Shown here piece after piece: positions 32,649 through 39,567 of a stretch of 39,567 bases of DNA. The translations under genes and the position numbers were made by a program. Where the stretch lies: contig JAKCDU010000019.1 in the NCBI GenBank assembly GCA_021838445.1, positions 27,504-67,070 of the forward strand, given 5' to 3'. Every line of letters starts with the position of its first letter. The stretch's first letter is position 1. Source of the DNA: Actinomycetes bacterium (lineage in GTDB: Bacteria; Actinomycetota; Acidimicrobiia; Acidimicrobiales; Palsa-688). The notes beneath the pieces were generated by a model. The model was not told the origin of the DNA and searched no databases. It saw only the letters and a list, made by a program, of their open reading frames with translations.

Positions 32649-34319
32649 TCAGGCGGCCGAGCCTTCGAAGGGGACGTCGAAAGAGAACACCCCGCCGTCG
32701 CCGGTGACGAGCCAGTAGCCGCCGCCCGAGGGCTGGGCGGCCATGGCCACGCAGGGGGCTACCAGCGCGACCCCTCCCGTGGACCCGCGGAACGGGGCGT
32801 CGAAGGCGAATATCCCGCCGTCGGCGGCGTCGAGCCAGTAGCCGCCGGTGGACGCGTCGATGGTCATGCCGACCACCGGCTGCACCAGTGGAACACCGCT
32901 GACCGAGCCGAGGAAGCGGGCCGTGCCGTAAGTGAATACACCCCCGTCGGAGGCGACGAAGTAGTAGCCCCCCCCGTCGGGGGAGGCGGCCATGGCGACC
33001 GCCGGGGCGGCCAGTGGGATACCCCCGGTGCTGCCGTAGAAGGGGGCGTCGAAGCTGAACACTCCCCCGTCGCCGCCGAGGAGCCAGTAGCCGCCCGTCG
33101 CCGGGTCGGCGGTCATGCCGACGATCGGCGCCGACAGCTGGTAGCCGTTGGCCCCACCGCGGTAGACGGCGTCACCGAAGGAGTAGACGGCCCCGTCGGC
33201 GGCCACCTCCCAGTAGCCCTCCGAGTCGGCGGTGGCGGCGATACCGACTATCGGAGCTTCCGGCTGCGAGGGTTCACCGAGATACGGTGCGTCACCGAAG
33301 CTCCTCACGGTGCCGTCGCTGCTGGCCACCCAGTACCCGCTGCCGTCGGCCGACGCGGCCATGCCCACCACGGACCGGTTGAACGACCAGGACTGGAACA
33401 GGTCCTGGTCGGGGATCAGGCCCTCCGACGTCACCTCGGCGGCGAAGCGGTCGCGACTGGCGGGGTCATGGAACTCGGAGGTGTTGAGGAAATCGACGAT
33501 GGTGTTGCGGGTGTCGGTGGCCTGGGAGCTCGAACCGGTGTAGGCCGAGAAGTGGGTGGCGCCGGTGATGGCCACGAACACCCGGGACGGGCGGCTCGTG
33601 TTGTAGACCGTCTCGGTGCCGTCGCCGTTGGGTTGCGGGGTGTAGTTGGCGAACTCGTCGGCGGTGCCGACCATGGCCAGGACGGGCCCGTTGTTGACCG
33701 CTGCGAACGTCCCGGGCACCTGCCCCACCGGTGTCACCCCGCTCAACACCACGTAGGCGTTGAACCGGTAGGAGACGAAGCTGGGGTCGAGGGCGAGGGT
33801 CGCCACCACCGATCCACCGTCGGAGTGACCCATGGCGGCCACCTCGGCCCGGTCGATCTGCGACCCGAACGGCCCGTTCTCCTCGTTGGTGAGGGCGTCT
33901 GAAAGGTCGAGCGTGTTGTTGGCCAAATCCTCGCTCGTGGGAACGCCGGGGAAGTAGCTCGAGGTGCCCGGCGAGTCGACCCCGATGACCAGGTAGCCGG
34001 CCGAGGCCACGGCGCGCAGCAGGACGTCATAGTCGGCGACCTGCGCGTACCATCCCGGGGCGAAGACGACCGTGGGCAGTTGACCGGTTGCGCCGGTCGG
34101 CGCGTAGACGACATCGTGGATGGTCCTCGTCGGCAGGTCCGGCTGACCCTGGCGGGCCGGAGTCGGCCGGTCCGACACCGTGAAGGTGTCGTCGGACGCG
34201 GTCACGGCATAGGCGCCGGTGGGTTGCGCCGACTGGGCGGCCACGGCGGCCGCCGGCCACGTCCAAGCCAGAGCCGCGGCCGACACGACGGTCGCCAGGA
34301 TGTTCCGCCAGGATGACAT
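32649..34319 (-). CDS. Secreted alpha/beta hydrolase with six C-terminal GYW/DGG repeats
   Basis: 556 residues from ATG 34319, with a GGTGGAGG ribosome-binding site. An N-terminal signal peptide (VVSAAALAWTWPAAAVAA) directs export. The hydrolase domain has a nucleophile elbow GHSDGG (about 154-159, Ser156), an acidic residue in VGTADEF and a His in GATHFSAY. Its layout resembles secreted PET-hydrolase/cutinase-like or dienelactone-hydrolase-like enzymes. From about residue 307 come six repeats of about 42 residues, each with PIVGMAA...GGYWLV..DGGVFSF-type sequence, probably a beta-propeller-like or stacked-blade module. I associate this repeat with Acidimicrobiia. Substrate unknown; an extracellular ester or polymer is plausible. 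Confidence 0.85.
   Translation of the reverse strand: MSSWRNILATVVSAAALAWTWPAAAVAAQSAQPTGAYAVTASDDTFTVSDRPTPARQGQPDLPTRTIHDVVYAPTGATGQLPTVVFAPGWYAQVADYDVLLRAVASAGYLVIGVDSPGTSSYFPGVPTSEDLANNTLDLSDALTNEENGPFGSQIDRAEVAAMGHSDGGSVVATLALDPSFVSYRFNAYVVLSGVTPVGQVPGTFAAVNNGPVLAMVGTADEFANYTPQPNGDGTETVYNTSRPSRVFVAITGATHFSAYTGSSSQATDTRNTIVDFLNTSEFHDPASRDRFAAEVTSEGLIPDQDLFQSWSFNRSVVGMAASADGSGYWVASSDGTVRSFGDAPYLGEPSQPEAPIVGIAATADSEGYWEVAADGAVYSFGDAVYRGGANGYQLSAPIVGMTADPATGGYWLLGGDGGVFSFDAPFYGSTGGIPLAAPAVAMAASPDGGGYYFVASDGGVFTYGTARFLGSVSGVPLVQPVVGMTIDASTGGYWLDAADGGIFAFDAPFRGSTGGVALVAPCVAMAAQPSGGGYWLVTGDGGVFSFDVPFEGSAA
32652..33401 (-). repeat. Six in-frame repeats of about 42 codons
   Basis: The C-terminal 250 residues of the secreted hydrolase consist of six copies built on (I/V)VGMAA-x5-GGYWLV-xx-DGGVFSF-xx-P-F-x-GS. 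Copies are diverged, so this is an old protein repeat rather than recent DNA duplication. Confidence 0.85.
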
Positions 34320-34481
34320 CGCACCTCCACCGAAACGCTCGGCCCCGCCGAGGTTAGCAACCGCCACCTGGCGATCCGGTGACCGCCTTCCCGTTCCCGC
34401 CGGCGCGCCGGACGCGGGGACCGGGGCCGCCCCACGGGTTAGGCTCTCGACGCCGCCTACGCAACTACGAACGGAACACCA

Positions 34482-35540
34482 ATGGGTAATGCTGTCCGCA
34501 CTGTGCTGCGGGGCGGGTCGACAGGGATCGCCTTGGTGGTCACCGCGGTCATCTCGCTGAGCGCCTGCTCCTCGGGGTCGCACTCGCCTGCTTCGAGCCC
34601 CTCGACCAAGGCCACCACCTCGACGACCGCGCCCGGCGGGACGAGCTCAGGCGGATCCTCCGGCTCGGTCGATACGGCAGTGGTCGCCAACACCGGAATC
34701 ACCGTGACCGGGGCGTTCAACACCACGCCCACGGTCGTCTTCCCGGCGGGCGGGCCCCCCAAGCGACTCGAGGAGCAGACCGTGGTCGCCGGCCAAGGAG
34801 CCACCGTCACGTCGGGCGACACCCTGGTCCTCAACTACCTGGGGGAGATCTGGCCCGTCGCGACGGGCGCCAAACCCAAGGTGTTCGACAGCTCCTACTC
34901 GCGCCACGCCCCCGACGGATTCGTCATCGGAACGGGCGCCGTCATACCCGGCTTCGACAAGACCCTGGTCGGCCAGAAGCTCGGCTCACGTCTGGTCCTC
35001 AGCATCCCGCCGGCCGACGGTTACGGGCCGTCGGGTAACTCGCAGGCCGGGATCGCCGGTACCGACACCCTCGTGTTCGTGGTCGACCTCCTCGCCGACT
35101 ACAAGCCCAACGCGTCGGCCCCAGGCGTGGCCGCCGCTCCGCTGCCCGCCACCGGCTGGCCGCATATCACCAACCCCCCCGGGCAGCCACCCCAGATCAC
35201 AGGTGTGGCGGGGGTACAGGCACCCACTGCCCCGACATCCAAGCTGCTGCTCGACGGCCTAGGGGCCAACATCGACCCGACCAAGACACTGGTTCTGCAA
35301 CTCGTCCAGACCGACATCGCCACCGGCAAGCAGACGCAGTCCACCTGGGGTCATCAGCCCCAGCTGATCAGCGCCCAGACCGTCCTGTCGGTGGCCACCG
35401 CCCTCAACGGCCAGAAGGTCGGAGCCCGCGCCGTCGTACTGCTCCCCGCCAGTCCCGCCCAGCCGGCCACGGCAACGGCCCCGGCGGCCCCCGCCGCCCC
35501 TCCTGAGGTGCTGATACTCGACGTCGTCGGGCAGTTCTGA
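34482..35540 (+). CDS. FKBP-type peptidyl-prolyl isomerase lipoprotein with a second degenerate FKBP-like domain
   Basis: 352 residues. Signal peptide with lipobox ISLSAC (Cys about residue 29) and a Ser/Thr/Gly-rich linker, so it is membrane-anchored outside the cell. The FKBP domain spans roughly 90-208: GDTLVLNYLGEIW, KVFDSSYSR, FVIGTGAVIPGFDKTLVGQKLGSRLVLSIPPADGYGPSG, DTLVFVVDLL. The last 110 residues (DPTKTLVLQLVQTDIATGKQTQSTWG ... NGQKVGARAVVLLPA ... VLILDVVGQF) follow the same strand order without the active-site residues, a likely decayed duplicate. Role: folding of exported proteins. Confidence 0.9.
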   Translation: MGNAVRTVLRGGSTGIALVVTAVISLSACSSGSHSPASSPSTKATTSTTAPGGTSSGGSSGSVDTAVVANTGITVTGAFNTTPTVVFPAGGPPKRLEEQTVVAGQGATVTSGDTLVLNYLGEIWPVATGAKPKVFDSSYSRHAPDGFVIGTGAVIPGFDKTLVGQKLGSRLVLSIPPADGYGPSGNSQAGIAGTDTLVFVVDLLADYKPNASAPGVAAAPLPATGWPHITNPPGQPPQITGVAGVQAPTAPTSKLLLDGLGANIDPTKTLVLQLVQTDIATGKQTQSTWGHQPQLISAQTVLSVATALNGQKVGARAVVLLPASPAQPATATAPAAPAAPPEVLILDVVGQF

Positions 35541-35710
35541 CCGCCCGCCTCATAGGCTGGCAGATGCACCTGGGCAGGACATCCCACCCCGGAAACAACA
35601 CGAAGCGGACAGCCCCTCCGCGCTCGCCTGGTGACCCATGGCGCCGGGCTCGACACAGGCAGAAGTGACCGAAGGGGCGCCCACCGACCCCGCGGTCCTC
35701 GACGAGACCT

Positions 35711-35725
35711 CAGAAAGTGCTTCTG
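35711..35725 (-). terminator. Weak hairpin downstream of tRNA-Glu
   Basis: CAGAA, 5-nt loop, TTCTG, located 15 bp past the tRNA 3' end on its strand. It is only 5 bp and has no T-tract, so it is a tentative terminator. The rest of 35541-35740 shows no gene I can support. Confidence 0.25.
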
Positions 35726-35740
35726 CCCAGTCCTGATGCG

Positions 35741-35816
35741 TGGCAGCCCCAACGGGATTCGAACCCGTGCCTCCACCTTGAGAGGGTGGTGTCCTAGGCC
35801 ACTAGACGATGGGGCC
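35741..35816 (-). tRNA. tRNA-Glu (CTC anticodon)
   Basis: 76 nt on the minus strand with an encoded CCA end. The acceptor stem is GGCCCCA/TGGGGCT (G-T at the first pair). The anticodon arm is CCACC-CTCTCAA-GGTGG with anticodon CTC at loop positions 3-5. The T-arm is ACGGG-TTCGAAT-CCCGT. The D-arm ends CCTAGGAC as in other glutamate tRNAs. Confidence 0.96.
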
Positions 35817-35889
35817 ATGCAGTGAGAGGTAGATGATAGCCGGGACCGGGTGGCCAGCCCCAGCCGGCCATCCGAGAACGCCGGGACCG

Positions 35890-36201
35890 TCAGTCCGAGG
35901 AGGGCAGCGGCTTGCTCTCCTTGAGCGGCAGCACAGCGCCATTCACCGCCAGGGTGCCGGCGCCGGCCTTGGTGCAGAGGAGCTCCAGGCCGCTTTCGTG
36001 CTCGAAGCGCTTGCCCACCTGGGTCCCTGAGGAGAACTCAGGGTCCATCGAGGCGTCCGCCGGCTTCTCCGAGCCACCGGGCAGCATGGGCTGCCCTCCG
36101 CACTCCAGGCTGAGACCCTCACCCCCGGCCTTGACCACGATCACCTCTGTGTCATCCACTGCGCTGGTCCAACGGGAACCGGGCTTCAACTCCTGTGCCA
36201 T
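35890..36201 (-). CDS. Small conserved-type protein of unknown function
   Basis: 103 residues from ATG 36201 (MAQELKPGSRWTSAVDDTEV...). It has short beta-strand-like stretches (TEVIVVKA, LSLECGGQPM, GLELLCTKAGAGTLAVNGAVL) and two cysteines. The pattern PGSRWxSAVxxTEVxVV ... CGGxPM resembles small actinobacterial hypothetical proteins, but I know no function. AGAGGT lies directly before the ATG. A longer frame to 36243 exists but lacks support. It lies between the tRNA and the divergent esterase gene. Confidence 0.65.
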   Translation of the reverse strand: MAQELKPGSRWTSAVDDTEVIVVKAGGEGLSLECGGQPMLPGGSEKPADASMDPEFSSGTQVGKRFEHESGLELLCTKAGAGTLAVNGAVLPLKESKPLPSSD

Positions 36202-36365
36202 ACCTCTGGATGTCCTCTCACCTGGTTGTTTCAGCGGGTCCATACCCTAGAGGAACGCACAACCGTCCCTCGACTCGGCCACCCGACGGGCCCGGACCAG
36301 GCGTCGGTGCGGGCAAAGCCGGGGCGGCGGCCGTATCGATGAGGCGCCGGCCAGGGCGGCGGTCG

Positions 36366-36371
36366 TAGCAT
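36366..36371 (+). promoter_or_regulatory. Predicted -10 box (TAGCAT) for the esterase gene
   Basis: TAGCAT with exactly 6 nt to ATG 36378; predicted leaderless start. Confidence 0.5.
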
Positions 36372-36377
36372 CCGCCC

Positions 36378-37325
36378 ATGCCGATGCCCGCCATCGATCC
36401 GCAGTTCCGGTCCGCCATACAAACGGTCCTGCCGACGATGCCCCTGCTGCATACCGACATCCTCGAAGACCTACGCGAGGTCCGTCGAGCCAACCTCGAG
36501 CGGCAACCGCTCTCGGATCGGGTGGAGCGACGGGATTACGTCATACCCGGTCCTCCCGGCGCACCGGAGATCACCGTTCGCCTGCACGTACCGGTGGGGC
36601 TGGACACCCCGGCTCCGTGCCTGTACTCGATGCACGGCGGCGGCTACGTGCTCGGCCACCGGGCCATCGACGACGTCCGCTTCGACCGGTGGTGCCCGGA
36701 GCTGGGCTTCATCGGGGCCTCGGTCGAGTACCGCCTGGCTCCCGAGACTCCTTTCCCGGGTCCCCTCGAGGACTGCTACGCCGGGCTGATGTGGCTGTTC
36801 GGGCACGCCTCCGAGCTCGGGGTCGACCCGACCCGGATCGGGGTCGGGGGAGCCAGCGCCGGGGGCGGGTTGGCCGCCGCGCTGGCCCTGCTGGCTCGCG
36901 ACCGGGGTCAGCTGGACGTCGCCTTCCAGCTGCTCGCCTACCCCATGATCGACGACACCATGGCGGCGGAATCCAACCGGTGGGACGTCCCGATCTGGCC
37001 GGCGGCCAACAATGCGTTCGGATGGCGCTCGTATCTGGGTGACCTACACGGCCGCGACGACGTCCCCTACCTCGCCGCCCCGGCCCGGGCCACCAACCTG
37101 ACCGGTCTGCCCCCCACGCTGGTGTTCGTCGGGACGGCGGACGGGCTCTGCGACGAGTCCGTCGCCTACGCCAGCCGCCTGTACCGGGCGGGGATCGCCA
37201 CCGAGCTGCACGTCTACCCCGGCGCCCCGCACGCCTTCGACAGCATCGCCCCCGACGCGCCGATGTCCATTCGTGGCACCGAGGCCGTCAAGAACTGGCT
37301 GAGGGAGGCCTTCGCCGTCGCCTGA
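36378..37325 (+). CDS. Alpha/beta hydrolase, hormone-sensitive-lipase family (esterase)
   Basis: 315 residues. The oxyanion-hole motif YSMHGGGYVLGH (about 88-99), nucleophile elbow GGASAGGG (about 159-166, Ser), an acidic residue in FVGTADGLCDE and His in PGAPHAFDS form the HSL-family triad. No signal peptide, so cytoplasmic. These enzymes cleave short to medium acyl esters; the substrate is not readable. Monocistronic, with a TAGCAT box 6 nt before the ATG. Confidence 0.92.
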   Translation: MPMPAIDPQFRSAIQTVLPTMPLLHTDILEDLREVRRANLERQPLSDRVERRDYVIPGPPGAPEITVRLHVPVGLDTPAPCLYSMHGGGYVLGHRAIDDVRFDRWCPELGFIGASVEYRLAPETPFPGPLEDCYAGLMWLFGHASELGVDPTRIGVGGASAGGGLAAALALLARDRGQLDVAFQLLAYPMIDDTMAAESNRWDVPIWPAANNAFGWRSYLGDLHGRDDVPYLAAPARATNLTGLPPTLVFVGTADGLCDESVAYASRLYRAGIATELHVYPGAPHAFDSIAPDAPMSIRGTEAVKNWLREAFAVA

Positions 37326-37374
37326 TACCAACCGGGATGGGACGTGGTGGGGCCCACCCAGGTCGATCCGGGGT

Positions 37375-37380
37375 TACCAT
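37375..37380 (+). promoter_or_regulatory. Predicted -10 box (TACCAT) for the small membrane protein gene
   Basis: TACCAT with exactly 6 nt to ATG 37387; predicted leaderless start. Confidence 0.45.
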
Positions 37381-37386
37381 GCGCCC

Positions 37387-37602
37387 ATGAACCGCCGGGA
37401 CTCCCTGCTGATCATCGCCGCCATCGCCGTGTTCGCGACCATCGTCGGCTGGGACGCTGCGGTGTACCAGGAGCCTCTCGGCACCGTGCACCGGGTGGTC
37501 GGCTCACCGGCGCGCGGCGCCGGGCAAGCGGCGGTGATCTTCCTCGGCGGCATGATGATCTACGGGGTGGCCCGCTTCCTCGTGCACATGAAGTGGGTCT
37601 AG
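37387..37602 (+). CDS. Small membrane protein with two predicted helices
   Basis: 71 residues. Hydrophobic segments LLIIAAIAVFATIVGWDAAV and AAVIFLGGMMIYGVARFLV flank a short loop. No family recognised. Coding status is supported by the leaderless-type promoter placed exactly 6 nt before its ATG, by strong membrane-protein composition and by the gap between genes it fills. Confidence 0.6.
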   Translation: MNRRDSLLIIAAIAVFATIVGWDAAVYQEPLGTVHRVVGSPARGAGQAAVIFLGGMMIYGVARFLVHMKWV

Positions 37603-37957
37603 AGGCCCGAACCCTCCTCGTGGGGTCAGGCCACTGACGCCCTGATCGTGCCGCCATCCGGAATCGCCACTGACACCGTGAGCAAGCGCCCCTGCCGCCC
37701 CGAATCGCCCCCTGTAAAGGACCGCAGGCACCAGGCCTGCGGGTCCCTCTTGCTGAAGTTGCTGCGCTCCCAGCGGCACTGGACGACAGGGCGGCCGGCG
37801 GCCGGGGACGGTCCTGGCCGTGTTATCAGGCGACCCCGAGGACCGATAACCCGATCACCCGGACAACCATCCCGGTACGGCACTCATCGGGCGGGCCCCA
37901 GTTGGTTCTGCTGGTCCTTGCTGCGAGTTATGGGGACGCTAGTGCAGCTGCCGAGTA
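37603..37957. other. 355-bp intergenic stretch with an imperfect hairpin
   Basis: No gene I can support. At 37719-37746 an 11-bp stem with one bulged G (GGACCGCAGGC / GCCTGCGGGTCC, loop ACCAG) stands out. On the minus strand, 37626-37883 is open and includes WERSNFSKRDPQAW, which looks like debris or a repeated element rather than a working gene. Codon and base patterns are less regular than in the neighbours. Confidence 0.4.
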
Positions 37958-38296
37958 TCAACTGGCGAGAGGTGCCTCTTCCTGGCCGATCCTGACCGAC
38001 AGGGGGGTGCCGAGGGCTTCTGCGATCCGGGCCAGCATCTCGATGGTGACGTTCGTTCGCCCCGACTCGATCCGGCTGAGAGCCGACTGGGCCACATGCA
38101 TCCGGGCGGCGAGCTCGGTCTGGGTCACCCCGACCGTTTCTCGCGTGTCGCGGATGGCGATACCTAGCCGGAGCGCCCCGGCCAAGCGGGCGGCTCGAGT
38201 CTCGGACTCGGCCCGCTCGGTGTCGGTCAGATGGGCTCTCCGGGCGGTCTTGGTCTCCGACCAGCTCCGGTGGCCCGTCTTGGTTTCTTTGGTCAT
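37958..38296 (-). CDS. HTH (XRE-type) antitoxin, HigA-like
   Basis: 112 residues. A basic N-terminus precedes an XRE helix-turn-helix (about 45-100): AIRDTRETVGVTQTELAARMHVAQSALSRIESGRTNVTIEMLARIAEALGTPLSVRI. Its ATG overlaps the toxin stop (ATGA). In HigBA systems the toxin gene comes first, as here, and the antitoxin binds both the toxin and the operon promoter. The frame could extend to 38317, but the overlap-supported ATG is preferred. Confidence 0.88.
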   Translation of the reverse strand: MTKETKTGHRSWSETKTARRAHLTDTERAESETRAARLAGALRLGIAIRDTRETVGVTQTELAARMHVAQSALSRIESGRTNVTIEMLARIAEALGTPLSVRIGQEEAPLAS

Positions 38297-38628
38297 GGAT
38301 GGTGTTCTCCTTGGCATCGGTTCATCGCATCTCGGGCTCGGGCGACCTCATGGCGCTCGTTGTTTCGTTGCTTGTGGAACACGGTGAGCAAGACGAGAGT
38401 CTTCTGGGCCGCGAACCAGTAAGTGATCCGCCACGACCGCCGGTTCAGGTCGAAGCGCAATTCGAAGAGGCCCTCGCCCAAGGTCCGACTGTGGGGCATC
38501 CTCAGGGCCGATCCGTACTCGGCCAGCAGGTCGATGTGTGCCTCGGCCACCTCGAAGGCTCTGACGTCGAGCGAAGCTAGCCAGTCGGCTACCTCGGGTT
38601 CGAGCTCGACCTCCCAGTCGGTGGGCAT
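38293..38628 (-). CDS. RelE/HigB-type toxin (Gp49-like)
   Basis: 111 residues. Core pattern: VADWLASLDVRAFEVAEAHIDLLAEYGSALRMPHSRTLGEGLFELRFDLNRRSWRITYWFAAQKTLVLLTVFHKQRNNERHEVARARDAM. The ELRF...RITYWF...LLTVFHK succession is typical of HigB-family mRNA interferases that cut translated mRNA at the ribosome. It is followed by the antitoxin with an ATGA overlap. A TATACT box (38643-38638) lies 9 nt before the ATG, with GGGAG between; antitoxin autoregulation there is expected for the family. Confidence 0.88.
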   Translation of the reverse strand: MPTDWEVELEPEVADWLASLDVRAFEVAEAHIDLLAEYGSALRMPHSRTLGEGLFELRFDLNRRSWRITYWFAAQKTLVLLTVFHKQRNNERHEVARARDAMNRCQGEHHP

Positions 38629-38637
38629 GCTCCCGAC

Positions 38638-38643
38638 AGTATA
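38638..38643 (-). promoter_or_regulatory. Predicted -10 box (TATACT) for the toxin-antitoxin pair
   Basis: TATACT, the closest match to the textbook -10 in the window, lies 9 nt before the toxin ATG. The antitoxin probably binds around it. Confidence 0.45.
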
Positions 38644-38812
38644 ACCTGAAACGCATAGCCCGGAGGGCAGGAAGGCCGGCGACCAACTCCGGGGCCGGGC
38701 GCCCAGAACCCCCCAACCTCAGCTGACGACAACTTGTCTCAGACCGTCGGGTCTCAGGGGCGCTCTCGACTGGGCAGGGGTGGACCGGCTGGCGTGGGGC
38801 GCCCTCTGGGAC

Positions 38813-39292
38813 TCAACCTGAGATGGGCGGGGTGTCGTAGAGCAACAGCTCGGCGGCGTCGGGCGACTGGAATATGGAGGACCATCTGTCGAGGTCGGCT
38901 CGAGAGATAGGGTAGCTGTCCCAAGGGGGCTGCGAGTTCCGGGTCTCGATGCGCCGCCAGAGTTCCTCGGCAGGTACGTCGAGGTAGTGCAGTTCGATCC
39001 CGACACCAAGGCCACGGGCCGCACTTCGCATCTCGTCGCGTTCGACCCGCGCCCAGAGCCCGAAGTCAAGGACGACGCTCAGGCCGAGGCGCAGGATCTC
39101 TTGGGCCAGGCGCCAGAGTTGGGCTTCGATCTTTTCTCGGGTCGGCTCATCCCAAGGGGTGGTACCGAGGGCCCAGAGCCATTCGTCCTTGGTGAGGCGC
39201 ACGGCGGGGCGCTCAGCGGCGAGATGCGTCGCGAGCATGGTCTTACCTGCTCCGGGCAAGCCGCACGTGAGAATCAGTCGAGCCTGGATCAC
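38813..39292 (-). CDS. P-loop AAA_33-type ATPase/kinase
   Basis: 159 residues from GTG 39292. Walker A GLPGAGKTMLA follows about 8 residues after the start; then RLTKDEWLWALG, SVVLDFGLWARVERDEMRSAARGLGVGIELHYLDVPAEELWRRIETRN. This is the pattern of small AAA_33 nucleotide-binding proteins related to zeta-toxin/chloramphenicol-phosphotransferase-like kinases. Substrate unknown. The frame continues upstream to 39457, but the extension looks non-coding and Walker A normally sits near the N-terminus. It lies 184 bp from the toxin-antitoxin pair, with no overlap. Confidence 0.8.
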   Translation of the reverse strand: MIQARLILTCGLPGAGKTMLATHLAAERPAVRLTKDEWLWALGTTPWDEPTREKIEAQLWRLAQEILRLGLSVVLDFGLWARVERDEMRSAARGLGVGIELHYLDVPAEELWRRIETRNSQPPWDSYPISRADLDRWSSIFQSPDAAELLLYDTPPISG

Positions 39293-39503
39293 GCTGTTGA
39301 TTCCAGCAGCTCCGCCTCCAACAGGCCGCGACCTTTCGCCTGGGATCGCCGGGCTCAGGTCGGTACTCGGCGCGGCAAAACAGCCTCCGGCCCTTGCCCC
39401 AGAAGGATCAGCCGCGTCCTGACGACAACCCATCCCCGATCGCCGGCTGAAGGTCACGTGAGGTTTGGGATCCCAGGGAAGCCCGACGGCGGTTCCTATC
39501 TGC

Positions 39504-39567
39504 TCAGCTGCATCCGAGCGCGACGCGTAGGGTTCGGCAGGCGGCCGCCATCTTCTGGTCGCTCAGG
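39504..39567 (-). CDS. Possible 3' end of a gene entering from the right edge (partial)
   Basis: A minus-strand frame open at the window end gives LSDQKMAAACRTLRVALGCS and a stop. Twenty codons are too few to assign; it could be chance. Confidence 0.2.
   Translation of the reverse strand, partial: LSDQKMAAACRTLRVALGCS

Noticed and set aside
35354-35818. 154-residue frame across the tRNA-Glu gene (SSGLGHHPLKVEARVRIPLG...)
   Set aside because: This is the familiar artefact of translating a tRNA gene.

Overview
The window is about 39.6 kb of very GC-rich DNA, densely packed with genes and without phage or transposon genes. Protein content points to an actinobacterium, most likely a member of the Acidimicrobiia. 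The evidence is: a secreted protein with about 42-residue GYW...DGGVFSF repeats that I associate with that class; an actinobacterial-type biotin locus (bioA-bioD / bioB-bsaP); fused CysNC; a long Lhr helicase; and many genes with a -10-like TANNNT box only 6-9 nt before the start codon, as expected for leaderless mRNAs. The class-level assignment is inference.

Layout. 1-1977 (minus): a VIT1/CCC1-type membrane protein, translationally coupled to an atypical protein kinase that runs off the left edge. 2044-2565 (plus): a Mug-type uracil/thymine-mismatch glycosylase. 2605-6142 (minus): cysD-cysNC-cysQ, making PAPS from sulfate and removing PAP. 6232-11578 (minus): fused isobutyryl-CoA mutase (icmF) downstream of a single-chain branched-chain 2-oxoacid dehydrogenase E1. 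11599-12731: a membrane protein and a small lipoprotein. 12752-18698: a lipid-flavoured block with acyl-CoA synthetase, metallo-beta-lactamase-fold hydrolase, a YghO-like GNAT acyltransferase, a serine-palmitoyltransferase-like PLP enzyme, and an aspartyl/asparaginyl beta-hydroxylase (LpxO-like) coupled to it. 18780-22013: bioD, bioA and, divergently, bioB and the biotin synthase auxiliary protein bsaP. 22043-28552 (minus): lhr, a PHP-domain protein and a cytochrome P450, overlapping end to end. 28603-32575: GNAT, acyl-CoA thioesterase, EAL-HDOD protein and a pair of AhpD/CMD-fold proteins. 32649-37602: secreted hydrolase with repeats, FKBP lipoprotein, tRNA-Glu, a small unknown protein, an HSL-type esterase and a small membrane protein. 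37958-39292: HigBA-like toxin-antitoxin pair and an AAA_33-type P-loop kinase.

Two things stand out. First, the second AhpD-like gene (32093-32575) has an in-frame TGA exactly at the second position of its redox CxxC motif. The frame stays open on both sides, and a perfect hairpin starts 10 nt after the TGA. The gene therefore reads as a selenoprotein (C-N-Y-U), coupled by an ATGA overlap to a paralogue without the redox cysteines. Second, the SPT-like enzyme, YghO-like acyltransferase and LpxO-like hydroxylase together look like a candidate sphingolipid/ceramide-type pathway in an actinobacterium. The competing explanation is that the SPT-like enzyme is the missing BioF of the neighbouring biotin genes.
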